Shown here piece after piece: positions 1-14,300 of a stretch of 64,000 nt of DNA. The stretch covers positions 99,972,433-100,036,432 of the forward strand of contig OZ024746.1 of NCBI GenBank assembly GCA_964016885.1, given 5' to 3'. The notes below the pieces were generated by a model. That model was not told where the DNA came from and did no database searches. It saw only the letters and a program-made list of their open reading frames with translations. Source of the stretch: Eledone cirrhosa. Lineage: Eukaryota > Mollusca > Cephalopoda > Octopoda > Eledonidae. Within the stretch, counting starts at the first letter, position 1. Every line of letters starts with the position of its first letter. Position numbers and translations under genes: made by a program.

Positions 1-3000
1 TGGCAGGATTGGTAGAGGGTTGGATGCCATGCTAGGGCAGTGAAATGGCAGTATTTGTAGAGGGTTGGATGCCAGGCTAGGGTGGTGAATTGGCAGTATT
101 GGTAGAGGGTTGGATGCCAGGCTAGGGCAGTGAATTGGCAGTATTGGTAGAGGGTTGGATGCCAGGCTAGGGCAGTGAATTGGTAGTATTGGAAGAGGGT
201 TGGATGCCAGGTTAGGGCAGTGAATTGGCAGTATTGGTAGAGGGTTGGATGCCATGCTAGAGCAGTGAATTGGCAGTATTGGTAGAGGGTTCGATGTCAT
301 GCTAGGGCAGTGAATTGGCAGTATTGGTAGAGGGTTGGATGTCATGCTAGGGCAGTGAATTGGCAGTATTGGTAGATGGTTGGATGCCATGCTAGGGCAG
401 TGAATTGGTAGTATTGGTAGAGGGTTGGATGTCATGCTAGGGCAGTGAATTGGCAGTATTGGTAGAGGTTGGATGCCAGGCTAGGCCAGTGAATTGGCAG
501 TATTGGTAGAGGGTTGGATGCCAGGCTAGGGCAGTGAATTGGCAGGATTGGTAGAGGGTTGAATGCCAGGCTAGGGTGGTGAATTGGCAGTATTGGTAGA
601 GGTTGGGATGTCATGCTAGGGCAGTGAATTGGCAGTATTGGTAGAGGGTTGGATGCCATGCTACAGTGGTAAATTGGCAGTATTGGTAGAGGGTTGGATG
701 TCATGCTAGGGCAGTGAATTGGCAGTATTGGTAGAGGGTTGGATGCCATGCTAGGGCAGTGAATTGGTAGTATTGGTAGAGGGTTGGATGCCATGCTAGG
801 GCAGTGAATTGGCAGAATTGGTAGAGGGTTGGATGCCAGGCTAGGGCAGTGAATTGGCAGTATTGGTAGAGGGTCGGATGCCAGGCTAGGGTGGTGAATT
901 GGCAGTATTGGTAGAGGGTTGGATGCTAGGCTCGGGCAGTGAATTGGCAGTATTGGTAGAGGGTTGGATGCCAGGCTAGAGCAGTGAATTGGCAGTATTG
1001 GTAGAGGGTTGGATGCCAGGCTAGGGCAGTGAATTGGCAGTATTGGTAGAGGGTTAGATGCCAGCCTAGGGTGGTGAATTGGCAGAATTGGTAGAGGGTT
1101 CGATGTCATGCTAGGGCAGTGAATTGGCAGTATTGGTAGAGGGTTGGATGTCATGCTAGGGCAGTGAATTGGCAGGATTGGTAGAGGGTTGGATGTCATG
1201 CTAGGGCAGTGAATTGGCAGTATTGGTAGAGGGTTGGATGCCATGCTAGGGCAGTGAAATGGCAGTATTGGTAGAGGGTTGGATGCCAGGCTAGGGCAGT
1301 GAATTGGCAGTATTGGTAGAGGGTTGGATGCCATGCTAGGTTGGTGAATTGGCAGTATTGGTAGAGGGTTGGATGCCAGGCTAGGGTGAGGAATTGGCAG
1401 TATTGGTAGAGGGTTGGATGTCATGCTAGGGCAGTGAATTGGCAGTATTGGTAGAGGGTTGGGTGCCAGCTAGGGCAGTGAATTGGCAGTATTGGTAGAG
1501 GGTTGGATGTCATGCTAGGGCAGTGAATTGGCAGTATTGGTAGAGGATAGGATGCAAGGCTAGGGCAGTGAATTGGCAGTATTGGTAGAGGGTTGGATGT
1601 TATGCTAGGGCAGTGAATTCGCAGTATTGGTAGAGGGTTGGGTGCCAGGCTAGGGCAGTGAATTGGCAGTATTGGTAGAGGGTTAGGTGCCAGGTTACGG
1701 CAGTGAATTGGCAGTATTGGTAGAGGGCTGGATGCCAGCTAGGGCAGTGAATTGGCAGTATTGGTAGAAGTTTGCATGCCAGGCTAGGGCGGTGAATTGG
1801 CAGGATTGGTAAAGGGTTGGATGCCAGTCTAGGGCAGTGAATTGGCAGAATTGGTACAGGGTTGGATGTCATGCTAGGGCAGTGAATTGGCAGGATTGGT
1901 AGAGGGTTGGATGTCATGCTAGGGCAGTGAATTGGCAGTATTGGTAGAGGGTTGGATGCCATGCTAGAACAGTTAATTGGCAGTATTGGTAGAGGGTTGG
2001 ATGCCATGCTAGGGCAGTGAATTGGCAGTATTGGTAGAGGGTTGGATGCCATGCTACGGTGGTAAATTGGCAGTATTGGTAGAGGGTTGGATGTCATGCT
2101 AGGGCAGTGAATTGGCAGTATTGGTAGAGGGTTGGATGTCATGCTAGGGCAGTGAATTCGCAGAATTGGTAGAGGGATGGATGTCATGCTAGGACAGTGA
2201 ATTGGCAGTATTGGTAGAGGGTTGGATGCCATGCTAGGGCAGTGAATTGGCAGTATTGGTAGAGGGTTGGATGCCAGGCTAGGGTGGTGAATTGGCAGTA
2301 TTGGTAGAGGGTTTGATGCCAGGCTAGGGCAGTGAATTGGCAGTATTGGAAGAGGGTAGGATGCCAGCTAGGGCAGTGAATTGGCAGGATTGGTAGAGGG
2401 TTGGATGCCATGCTCGGGCAGTGAATTGGCAGTATTGGTAGAGGGATGTATGCCATGCTAGGGCAGTGAATTGGCAGTATTGGTAGAGGGTTGGATGTCA
2501 TGTTAGGGCAGTGAATTGGCAGTATTGGTAGAGGGTTGGATGCCAGGCTAGGGCAGTGAATTGGCAGTATTGGTAGAGGGTTGGATGCCATGCTAGGGCA
2601 GTGAATTGGCAGTATTGGTAGAGGGTTGGATGCCAGGCTAGGGCAGTGAATTGGCAGTATTGGTAGAGGGTTGGATGCCATGCTAGGTTGGTGAATTGGC
2701 AGTATTGGTAGAGGGTTGGATGCCATGCTAGGGTGGTGAATTGGCAGTATTGGAAGAGGGTAGGATGCCAGCTAGGGCAGTGAATTGGCAGGATTGGTAG
2801 AGGGTTGGATGCCATGCTAGGGCATTGAATTGGCAGTATTGGTAGAGGGTTGGATGCCATGCTAGGACAGTGAATTGGCAGTATTGGTAGAGGGTTGGAT
2901 GTCATGCTAGGGCATTGAATTGGCAGTATTGGTAGAGGGTTGGATGCCATGCTAGGACAGTGAATTGGCAGTATTGGTAGAGGGTTGGATGCCATGCTAG

Positions 3001-6000
3001 GACAGTGAATTGGCAGTATTGGTAGAGGGTTGGATGCCATGCTAGGGCATTGAATTGGCAGTATTGGTAGAGGGTTGGATGCCATGCTAGGACAGTGAAT
3101 TGGCAGTATTGGTAGAGGGTTGGATGCCATTCTAGGGCATTGAATTGGCAGTATTGGTAGAGGGTTGGATGCCATGCTAGGACAGTGAATTGGCAGTATT
3201 GGTAGAGGGTTGGATGCCATGCTAGGGCAGTGAATTGGCAGTATTGGTAGAGGGTTGGATGCCAGGCTAGGGCAGTGAATTGGCAGTATTGGTAGAGGGT
3301 TGGATGCCATGCTAGGTTGGTGAATTGGCAGTATTGGTAGAGGGTTGGATGCCAGGCTAGGGTGGTGAATTGGCAGTATTGGAAGAGGGTAGGATGCCAG
3401 CTAGGGCAGTGAATTGGCAGGATTGGTAGAGGGTTGGATGCCATGCTAGGGCATTGAATTGACAGTATTGGTAGAGGGTTGGATGCCATGCTAGGACAGT
3501 GAATTGGCAGTATTGGTAGAGCGTTGGATGCCAGCTAGGGAAGTGAATTGGCAGTATTGGTAGACGGTAGGATGTCAGCTAGGGCAGTGAATTGGCAGTA
3601 TTGGTAGAGAGTTGGATGTCATGCTAGGGCAGTGAACTGGCAGTATTGGTAGAGGGTTGGATGTCATGCTAGGGCAGTGAATTGGCAGTATTGGTAGAGG
3701 GTTGGATGCCATGCTAGGGCAGTGAATTGAGAGTATTGGTAGAGGGTTGGGTGCCAGGCAAGGGCAGTGAATTGGCAGTATTGGTAGAGGGTTGGATGCC
3801 AGGTGAGGGCAGTGAATTGGCAGTAGTGGTAGAGGGTTGGATGCCAGACTAGGGCAGTGAATTGGCAGTATTGGTAGAGGGTTGGATGCCAGGCTAGGGC
3901 AGTGAATTGGCAGTATTGGAAGAGGGTAGGGTGCCAGCTAGGGCAGTGAATTGGCAGTATTGGTAAAGGGTTGGATGTCATGCTCGGGCAGTGAATTGGC
4001 AGTATTGGTAGAGGGATGGATGCCATGCTAGGGTAGTGAATTGGCAGTATTGGTAGAGGGTTGGATGTCACGTTAGGGCAGTGAATTGGCAGTATTGGTA
4101 GAGGGTTGGATGCCAGGCTAGGGCAGTGAATTGGCAGTATTGGTAGAGGGTTGGATGCCATGCTAGGGCAGTGAATTGGCAGTATTGGTAGAGGGATGGA
4201 TGCCATGCTAGGGCAGTGAATTGGCAGTATTGGTAGAGGGTTGATGCCAGGCTAGAGCAGTGAATTGGCAGTATTGGTAGAGGATTGGATGCCAGGCTAG
4301 GGCAGTGAATTGGCAGTATTGGTAGAGGGTTGATGTCAGGCTAGAGCAGTGAATTGGCAGTATTGGTAGAGGATTGGATGCCAGGCTAGGGCAGTGAATT
4401 GGCAGTATTGGAAGAGGGTAGGATGCCTGCTAGGGCAATGAATTGGCAGGATTGGTAGAGGGTTGGATGCCATGCTAGGGCATTGAATTGGCAGTATTGG
4501 TAGAGGGTTGGATGCCATGCTAGGGCAGTGAATTGGCAGGATTGGTAGAGGGTTGGATGCCATGCTAGGGCATTGAATTGGCAGTATTGGTAGAGGGTTG
4601 GATGCCATGCTAGGGCAGTGAATTGGCAGTATTGGTAGAGGGTTGGATGTCATGCTAGGGCAGTGAATTGGCGCAGTATTGGTAGAGGGTTGGATGCCAG
4701 CTAGGGAAGTGAATTGGCAGTATTGGTAGAGGGTAGGATGTCAGCTAGGGCAGTGAATTGGCAGTATTGGTAGAGGGTTGGATGCCATGCTAGGGCAGTG
4801 AATTGGCAGTATTGGTAGAGGGTTGGATGTCATGCTAGGGCAGTGAATTGGCGCAGTATTGGTAGAGGGTTGGATGCCAGCTAGGGAAGTGAATTGGCAG
4901 TATTGGTAGAGGGTAGGATGTCAGCTAGGGCAGTGAATTGGCAGTATTGGTAGAGAGTTGGATGCCATGCTAGGGCAGTGAATTGGCAGTATTGGTAGAG
5001 GGTTGGATGTCAGCTAGGGCAGTGAATTGGCAGGATTGGTAGAAGGTTGGATGTCATGCTAGGGCAGTGAAATGGCAGTATTGGTAGAGGGTTGGATGTC
5101 ATGCTAGGGCAGTGAATTGGCAGTATTGGTAGAGGGTTGGATGCCATGCTAGGGCAGTGAATTGACAGTATTGGTAGAGGGTTGGATGCCATGCTAGGGC
5201 AGTGAATTGGCAGTATAGGTAGAGGGTAGGATGTCAGCTTGGCTAGGGCAGTGAATTGGCAGTATTGGTAGAGGGTTGGATGCCAGGTTAGTGCAGTGAA
5301 TTGGCAGTATTGGTAGAGGGTTGGATGCCAGTTTAGGCCAGTGAATTGGCAGTATTGGTAGAGGGTAGGATGTCAGCTAGGCTAGGGCAGTGAATTGGCA
5401 GTATCGGTAGAGGGTTGGATGCCATGCTAGGGCAGTGAATTGGCAGTATTGGTAGAGGGTAGGATGTCAGCTAGGCTAGGGCAGTGAATTGGCAGTATTC
5501 GTAGAGGGTTGGATGCCAGGTTAGTGCAGTGAATTGGCAGTATTGGTAGAGGGTTGTATGTCATGCTAGGGCAGTGAATTGACAGTATTGGTAGAGGGTT
5601 GGATGCAATGCTAGGGCAGTGAATTGGCAGTATTGGTAGAGGGTAGGATGTCAGCTTGGCTAGGGCAGTGAATTGGCAGTATTGGTAGAGGGTTGGATGC
5701 CAGGTTAGTGCAGTGAATTGGCAGTATTGGTAGAGGGTTGTATGTCATGCTAGGGCAGTGAATTGGCAGTATTGGTAGAGGGTTGGATGCCAGGCTAGGG
5801 CAATGAGTTGGCAGTATTGGTAGAGGGTTGGGTGCCAGGCTAGGGCAGTGAATTGGCAGTATTGGTAGAGGGTTGGATGCCATGCTAGGGCAGTGAATTG
5901 AGAGTATTGGTAGAGGGGTGGATGCCATGCTAGGGCAGTGAATTGGCAGTATTGGTAGAGGGTTGGATGCCAGGTTAGGGCAGTGAATTGGCAGTATTGG

Positions 6001-6198
6001 TAGAGGGTTGGATGCCAGGCTAGGGCAGTGAATTGGCAGTATTGGTAGAGGGTTGGATGCCAGGCTAGGGCAGTGAATTGGCAGTATTGGAAGAGGGTAG
6101 GATGCCAGCTAGGGCAGTGAATTGGCAGTATTGGTAAAGGGTTGGATGTCATGCTCGGGCAGTGAATTGGCAGTATTGGTAGAGGGTTGGATGCCATG

Positions 6199-8227
6199 CT
6201 AGGGCAGTGAATTGGCAGTATTGGTAGAGGGTAGGATGTCAGCTAGGCTAGGGCAGTGAATTGGCAGTATTGGTAGAGGGATGGATGCCATGCTAGGGCA
6301 GTGAATTGGCAGTATTGGTAGAGGGTTGGATGTCATTTTAGGGCAGTGAATTGGCAGTATTGGTAGAGGGTTGGATGCCAGGCTAGAGCAGTGAATTGGC
6401 AGTATTGGTAGAGGATTGGATGCCAGGCTAGGGCAGTGAATTGGCAGTATTGGTAGCGGGATGGATGCCATGCTAGGGCAGTGAATTGGCAGTATTGGTA
6501 GAGGGTTCGATGCCAGGCTAGGGCAGTGAATTGGCAGTATTGGTAGAGGGTTGGATGCCATGCTAGGTTGGTGAATTGGCAGTATTGGTAGAGGGTTGGA
6601 TGTCATGCTAGGGCAGTGAATTCGCAGAATTGGTAGAGGGATGGATGTCATGCTAGGACAGTGAATTGGCAGGATTGGTAGAGGGTTGGATGCCATGCTA
6701 GGGCATTGAATTGGCAGTATTGGAAGAGTGTAGGATGCCAGCTAGGGCAGTGAATTGGCAGGATTGGTAGAGGGTTGGATGCCATGCTAGGGCATTGAAT
6801 TGGCAGTATTGGTAGAGGGTTGGATGCCATGCTAGGGCAGTGAATTGGCAGTATTGGTAGAGGGTTGGATGTCATGCTAGGGCAGTGAATTGGCGCAGTA
6901 TTGGTAGAGGGTTGGATGCCAGCTAGGGCAGTGAATTGGCAGTATTGGTAGAGGGTGGATGCCAGGCTAGGGCAGTGAATTGGCAGTATTGGTAGCGGGA
7001 TGGATGCCATGCTAGGGCAGTGAATTGGCAGTATTGGTAGAGGGTTCGATGCCAGGCTAGGGCAGTGAATTGGCAGTATTGGTAGAGGGTTGGATGCCAG
7101 GTTAGGGCAGTGAATTGGCAGTATTGGTAGAGGGTTGGATGCCAGGCTAGGGCAGTGAATTGGCAGTATTGGTAGAGGGTTGGATGCCAGGCTAGGGCAG
7201 TGAATTGGCAGTATTGGAAGAGGGTAGGATGCCAGCTAGGGCAGTGAATTGGCAGTATTGGTAAAGGGTTGGATGTCATGCTCGGGCAGTGAATTGGCAG
7301 TATTGGTAGAGGGTTGGATGCCATGCTAGGGCAGTGAATTGGCAGTATTGGTAGAGGGTAGGATGTCAGTTAGGCTAGGGCAGTGAATTGGCAGTATTGG
7401 TAGAGGGATGGATGCCATGCTAGGGCAGTGAATTGGCAGTATTGGTAGAGGGTTGGATGTCATTTTAGGGCAGTGAATTGGCAGTATTGGTAGAGGGTTG
7501 GATGCCAGGCTAGAGCAGTGAATTGGCAGTATTGGTAGAGGATTGGATGCCAGGCTAGGGCAGTGAATTGGCAGTATTGGTAGCGGGATGGATGCCATGC
7601 TAGGGCAGTGAATTGGCAGTATTGGTAGAGGGTTCGATGCCAGGCTAGGGCAGTGAATTGGCAGTATTGGTAGAGGGTTGGATGCCATGCTAGGTTGGTG
7701 AATTGGCAGTATTGGTAGAGGGTTGGATGTCATGCTAGGGCAGTGAATTCGCAGAATTGGTAGAGGGATGGATGTCATGCTAGGACAGTGAATTGGCAGG
7801 ATTGGTAGAGGGTTGGATGCCATGCTAGGGCATTGAATTGGCAGTATTGGAAGAGTGTAGGATGCCAGCTAGGGCAGTGAATTGGCAGGATTGGTAGAGG
7901 GTTGGATGCCATGCTAGGGCATTGAATTGGCAGTATTGGTAGAGGGTTGGATGCCATGCTAGGGCAGTGAATTGGCAGTATTGGTAGAGGGTTGGATGTC
8001 ATGCTAGGGCAGTGAATTGGCGCAGTATTGGTAGAGGGTTGGATGCCAGCTAGGGCAGTGAATTGGCAGTATTGGTAGAGGGTGGATGCCAGGCTAGGGC
8101 AGTGAATTGGCAGTATTGGTAGCGGGATGGATGCCATGCTAGGGCAGTGAATTGGCAGTATTGGTAGAGGGTTCGATGCCAGGCTAGGGCAGTGAATTGG
8201 CAGTATTGGTAGAGGGTTGGATGCCAT
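6199..8227 (+). repeat. Segmental duplication inside the satellite, offset 1,127 bp
   Basis: The ordered series of variant monomers at about 6,199-7,050 recurs at about 7,326-8,180. For example, the rare variant tgtcatttta lies at 6,331 and again at 7,458, exactly 1,127 bp apart, and the surrounding variants keep the same order. This is a duplication of a block of about 25 monomers, not amplification of single units. Confidence 0.8.
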
Positions 8228-11200
8228 GCTAGGTTGGTGAATTGGCAGTATTGGTAGAGGGTTGGATGCCAGGCTAGGGTGGTGAATTGGCAGTATTGGA
8301 AGAGTGTAGGATGCCAGCTAGGGCAGTGAATTGGCAGGATTGGTAGAGGGTTGGATGCCATGCTAGGGCATTGAATTGGCAGTATTGGTAGAGGGTTGGA
8401 TGCCATGCTAGGGCAGTGAATTGGCAGTATTGGTAGAGGGTTGGATGTCATGCTAGGGCAGTGAATTGGCGCAGTATTGGTAGAGGGTTGGATGCCAGCT
8501 AGGGCAGTGAATTGGCAGTATTGGTAGAGGGTGGATGCCAGGCTAGGGCAGTGAATTGGCAGTATTGGAAGAGGGTAGGGTGCCAGCTAGGGCAGTCCAT
8601 TGGCAGTATTGGTAAAGGGTTGGATGTCATGCTCGGGCAGTGAATTGGCAGTATTGGTAGAGGGATGGATGCCATGCTAGGGCAGTGAATTGGCAGTATT
8701 GGTAGAGGGTTGGATGTCATGTTAGGGCAGTGAATTGGCAGTATTGGTAGAGGGTTGGATGCCAGGCTAAAGCAGTGAATTGGCAGTATTGGTAGAGGAT
8801 TGGATGCCAGGCTAGGGCAGTGAATTGGCAGTATTGGTAGAGGGTTGGATGCCATGCTAGGGCAGTGAATTGGCAGTATTGGTAGAGGGTTCGATGCCAG
8901 GCTAGGGCAGTGAATTGGCAGTATTGGTAGAGGGTTGGATGCGATGCTAGGTTGGTGAATTGGCAGTATTGGTAGAGGGTTGGATGCCAGGCTAGGGTGG
9001 TGAATTGGCAGTATTGGAAGAGGGTAGGATGCCAGCTAGGGCAATGAATTGGCAGGATTGGTAGAGGGTTGGATGCCATGCTAGGGCATTGAATTGGCAG
9101 TATTGGTAGAGGGTTGGATGCCATGCTAGGGCAGTGAATTGGCAGGATTGGTAGAGGGTTGGATGCCATGCTAGGGCATTGAATTGGCAGTATTGGTAGA
9201 GGGTTGGATGCCATGCTAGGGCAGTGAATTGGCAGTATTGGTAGAGGGTTGGATGTCATGCTAGGGCAGTGAATTGGCGCAGTATTGGTAGAGGGTTGGA
9301 TGCCAGCTAGGGAAGTGAATTGGCAGTATTGGTAGAGGGTAGGATGTCAGCTAGGGCAGTGAATTGGCAGTATTGGTAGAGGGTTGGATGCCATGCTAGG
9401 GCAGTGAATTGGCAGTATTGGTAGAGGGTTGGATGTCATGCTAGGGCAGTGAATTGGCGCAGTATTGGTAGAGGGTTGGATGCCGGCTAGGGAAGTGAAT
9501 TGGCAGTATTGGTAGAGGGTAGGATGTCAGCTAGGGCAGTGAATTGGCAGTATTGGTAGAGAGTTGGATGCCATGCTAGGGCAGTGAATTGGCAGTATTG
9601 GTAGAGGGTTGGATGTCAGCTAGGGCAGTGAATTGGCAGGATTGGTAGAAGGTTGGATGTCATGCTAGGGCAGTGAAATGGCAGTATTGGTAGAGGGTTG
9701 GATGTCATGCTAGGGCAGTGAATTGGCAGTATTGGTAGAGGGTTGGATGCCATGCTAGGGCAGTGAATTGGCAGTATTGGTAGAGGGTAGGATGTCAGCT
9801 AGTCTAGGGCAGTGAATTGGCAGTATTGGTAGAGGGATGGATGCCATGCTAGGGCAGTGAATTGGCAGTATTGGTAGAGGGTTGGATGTCATGTTAGGGC
9901 AGTGAATTGGCAGTATTGGTAGAGGGTTGGATGCCAGGCTAGAGCAGTGAATTGGCAGTATTGGTAGAGGATTGGATTCCAGGCTAGGGCCGTGAATTGG
10001 CAGTATTGGTAGAGGGATGGATGCCATGCTAGGGCAGTGAATTGGCAGTATTGGTAGAGGGTTCGATGCCAGGCTAGGGCAGTGAATTGGCAGTATTGGT
10101 AGAGGGTTGGATGCCATGCTAGGTTGGTGAATTGGCAGTATTGGTAGAGGGTTGGATGCCAGGCTAGGGTGGTGAATTGGCAGTATTGGAAGAGTGTAGG
10201 ATGCCAGCTAGGGCAGTGAATTGGCAGGATTGGTAGAGGGTTGGATGCCATGCTAGGGCATTGAATTGGCAGTATTGGTAGAGGGTTGGATGCCATGCTA
10301 GGGCAGTGAATTGGCAGTGTTGGTAGAGGGTTGGATGTCATGCTAGGGCAGTGAATTGGCGCAGTATTGGTAGAGGGTTAGATGCCAGCTAGGGCAGTGA
10401 ATTGGCAGTATTGGTAGAGGGTGGAGGCCAGGCTAGGGCAGTGAATTGGCAGTATTGGAAGAGGGTAGGGTGCCAGCTAGGGCAGTGAATTGGCAGTATT
10501 GGTAAAGGGTTGGATGTCATGCTCGGGCAGTGAATTGGCAGTATTGGTAGAGGGATGGATGCCATGCTAGGGCAGTGAATTGGCAGTATTGGTAGAGGGT
10601 TGGATGTCATGTTAGGGCAGTGAATTGGTAGTATTGGTAGAGGGTTGGATGCCAGGCTAGAGCAGTGAATTGGCAGTATTGGTAGAGGATTGGATGCCAG
10701 GCTAGGGCAGTGAATTGGCAGTATTGGTAGAGGGTTGGATGCCATGCTAGGGCAGTGAATTGGCAGTATTGGTAGAGGGTTCGATGCCATGCTAGGGCAT
10801 TGAATTGGCAGTATTGGTAGAGGGTTGGATGCCATGCTAGGGCAGTGAATTGGCAGGATTGGTAGAGGGTTGGATGCCATGCTAGGGCATTGAATTGGCA
10901 GTATTGGTAGAGGGTTGGATGCCATGCTAGGGCAGTGAATTGGCAGTATTGGTAGAGGGTTGGATGTCATGCTAGGGCAGTGAATTGGCGCAGTATTGGT
11001 AGAGGGTTGGATGCCAGCTAGGGAAGTGAATTGGCAGTATTGGTAGAGGGTAGGATGTCAGCTAGGGCAGTGAATTGGCAGTATTGGTAGAGAGTTGGAT
11101 GCCATGCTAGGGCAGTGAATTGGCAGTATTGGTAGAGGGTTGGATGTCAGCTAGGGCAGTGAATTGGCGGGATTGGTAGAAGGTTGGATGTCATGCTAGG

Positions 11201-11330
11201 GCAGTGAAATGGCAGTATTGGTAGAGGGTTGGATGTCATGCTAGTGCAGTGAATTGGCAGTATTGGTAGCGGGTTGGATGCCACGCTAGGGCAGTGAATT
11301 GACAGTATTGGTAGAGGGTTGGATGCCATG

Positions 11331-14300
11331 CTAGGGCAGTGAATTGGCAGTATTGGTAGAGGGTAGGATGTCAGCTAGGCTAGGGCAGTGAATTGGCAGT
11401 ATTGGTAGAGGGTTGGATGCCAGGTTAGTGCAGTGAATTGGCAGTATTGGTAGAGGGTTGTATGTCATGCTAGGGCAGTGAATTGACAGTATTGGTAGAG
11501 GGTTGGATGCCATGCTAGGGCAGTGAATTGGCAGTATTGGTAGAGGGTAGGATGTCAGCTAGGCTAGGGCAGTGAATTGGCAGTATTGGTAGAGGGTTGT
11601 ATGCCAGGTTAGTGCAGTGAATTGGCAGTATTGGTAGAGGGTTGTATGTCATGCTAGGGCAGTGAATTGGCAGTATTGGTAGAGGGTTGGATGCCAGGCT
11701 AGGGCAATGAGTTGGCAGTATTGGTAGAGGGTTGGGTGCCAGGCTAGGGCAGTGAATTGGCAGTATTGGTAGAGGGTTGGATGCCATGCTAGGGCAGTGA
11801 TTTGAGAGTATTGGTAGAGGGTTGGATGCCATGCTAGGGCAGTGAATTGGCAGTATTGGTAGAGGGTTGGATGCCAGGTTAGGGCAGTGAATTGGCAGTA
11901 TTGGTAGAGGGTTGGATGCCATGCTAGGGCAGTGAATTGGCAGTATTGGTAGAGGGTTGGATGCCAGGCTAGGGCAGTGAATTGGCAGTATTGGAAGAGG
12001 GTAGGATGCCAGCTAGGGCAGTGAATTGGCAGTATTGTTAAAGGGTTGGATGTCATGCTCGGGCAGTGAATTGGCAGTATTGGTAGAGGGTTGGATGCCA
12101 TGCTAGGGCAGTGAATTGGCAGTATTGGTAGAGGGTAGGATGTCAGCTAGGCTAGGGCAGTGAATTGGCAGTATTGGTAGAGGGATGGATGCCATGCTAG
12201 GGCAATGAATTGGCAGTATCGGTAGAGGGTTGGATGTCATGTTAGGGCAGTGAATTGGCAGTATTGGTAGAGGGTTGGATGCCAGGCTAGAGCAGTTAAT
12301 TGGTAGTATTGGTAGAGGATTGGATGCCAGGCTAGGGCAGTGAATTGGCAGTATTGGTAGAGGGATGGATGCCATGCTAGGGCAGTGAATTGGCAGTATT
12401 GGTAGAGGGTTCGATGCCAGGCTAGGGCAGTGAATTGGCAGTATTGGTAGAGGGTTGGATGCCATGCTAGGTTGGTGAATTGGCAGTATTGGTAGAGGGT
12501 TGGATGCCAGGCTAGGGTGGTGAATTGGCAGTATTGGAAGAGTGTAGGATGCCAGCTAGGGCAGTGAATTGGCAGGATTGGTAGAGGGTTGGATGCCATG
12601 CTAGGGCATTGAATTGGCAGTATTGGTAGAGGGTTGGATGCCATGCTAGGGCAGTGAATTGGCAGTATTGGTAGAGGGTTGGATGTCATGCTAGGGCAGT
12701 GAATTGGCGCAGTATTGGTAGAGGGTTGGATGCCAGCTAGGGCAGTGAATTGGCAGTATTGGTAGAGGGTAGGATGTCAGCTAGGGCAGTGAATTGGCAG
12801 TATTGGTAGAGAGTTGGATGTCATGCTATGGAAGTGAAATGGCAGTATTGGTAGAGGGTTGGATGTCATGCTAGGGCAGTGAATTGGCAGTATTGGTAGA
12901 GGGTTGGATGCCATGCTAGGGCAGTGAATTGATAGTATTGGTAGAGGGTTGGATGCCATGCTAGGGCAGTGAATTGGCAGTATTGGTAGAGGGTTGGATG
13001 CCAGGTTAGTGCAGTGAATTGGCAGTATTGGTAGAGGGTTGGATGCCAGGTTAGGCCAGTGAATTGGCAGTATTGGTAGAGGGTAGGATGTCATGCTAGG
13101 GCAGTGAATTGGCAGTATTGGTAGAGGGTTGTATGTCATGCTAGGGCAATGAATTGGCAGTATTGGTAGAGAGTTGGATGCCAGGCTAGGGCAATGAGTT
13201 GGCAGTATTGGTAGAGGGTTCGATGTCATGCTAGTGTGGTGAATTGGCAGTATTGGTAGAGGGTTGGATGCCATGCTAGGGCAGTGAATTGGCAGTATTG
13301 GTAGAGGGTTGGATGCCAGGCTAGGGCAGTGAATTGGCAGTATTGGTAGAGGGTTGGATGCCAGCTAGGGCAGTGAATTGGCAGTATTGGTAGAGGGTTG
13401 GGTGCCAGGCTAGGGCAGTGAATTGGCAGTATTGGTAAAGGGTTGGGTGCCAGGTTAGGGCAGTGAATTGGCAGTATTGGTAGAGGGTTGGATACCATTC
13501 TAGGGCAGTGAATTGGCAGTATTGGTAGAGGGCTGGATGCCAGCTAGGGCAGTGAATTGGCAGTATTGGTAGTGGGTTGGATGTCATGCTAGGGCAGTGA
13601 ATTGGCAGGATTGGTAGAGGGTTGGATGCCAGTCTAGGGCAGTGAATTGGCAGAATTGGTAGAGGGTTGGATGTCATGCTAGGGCAGTGAATTGGCAGGA
13701 TTGTTATAGGGTTGGATGTCATGCTAGCGCAGTGAATTGGCACTATTGGTAGAGGGTTGGATGCCATGCTAGGGCAGTGAATTGGCAGTATTGGTAGAGG
13801 GTTGGATGCCAGGCTAGGGCAGTGAATTGGCAGTATTGGTAGAGGGTAGGATGTCAGCTAGGCTAGGGCAGTGAATTGGCAGTATTGGTAGAGGGTTGGA
13901 TGTCATGCTAGTGCAGTGAATTGGCAGTATTGGTAGCGGGTTGGATGCCACGCTAGGGCAGTGAATTGACAGTATTGGTAGAGGGTTGGATGCCATGCTA
14001 GGGCAGTGAATTGGCAGTATTGGTAGAGGGTAGGATGTCAGCTAGGCTAGGGCAGTGAATTGGCAGTATTGGTAGAGGGTTGGATGCCAGGTTAGTGCAG
14101 TGAATTGGCAGTATTGGTAGAGGGTTGTATGTCATGCTAGGGCAGTGAATTGGCAGTATTGGTAGAAGGTTGGATGCCATGCTAGGGCAGTGAATTGGCA
14201 GTATTGGTAGAGGGTAGGATGTCAGCTAGGCTAGGGCAGTGAATTGGCAGTATTGGTAGAGGGTTGGATGCCAGGTTAGTGCAGTGAATTGGCAGTATTG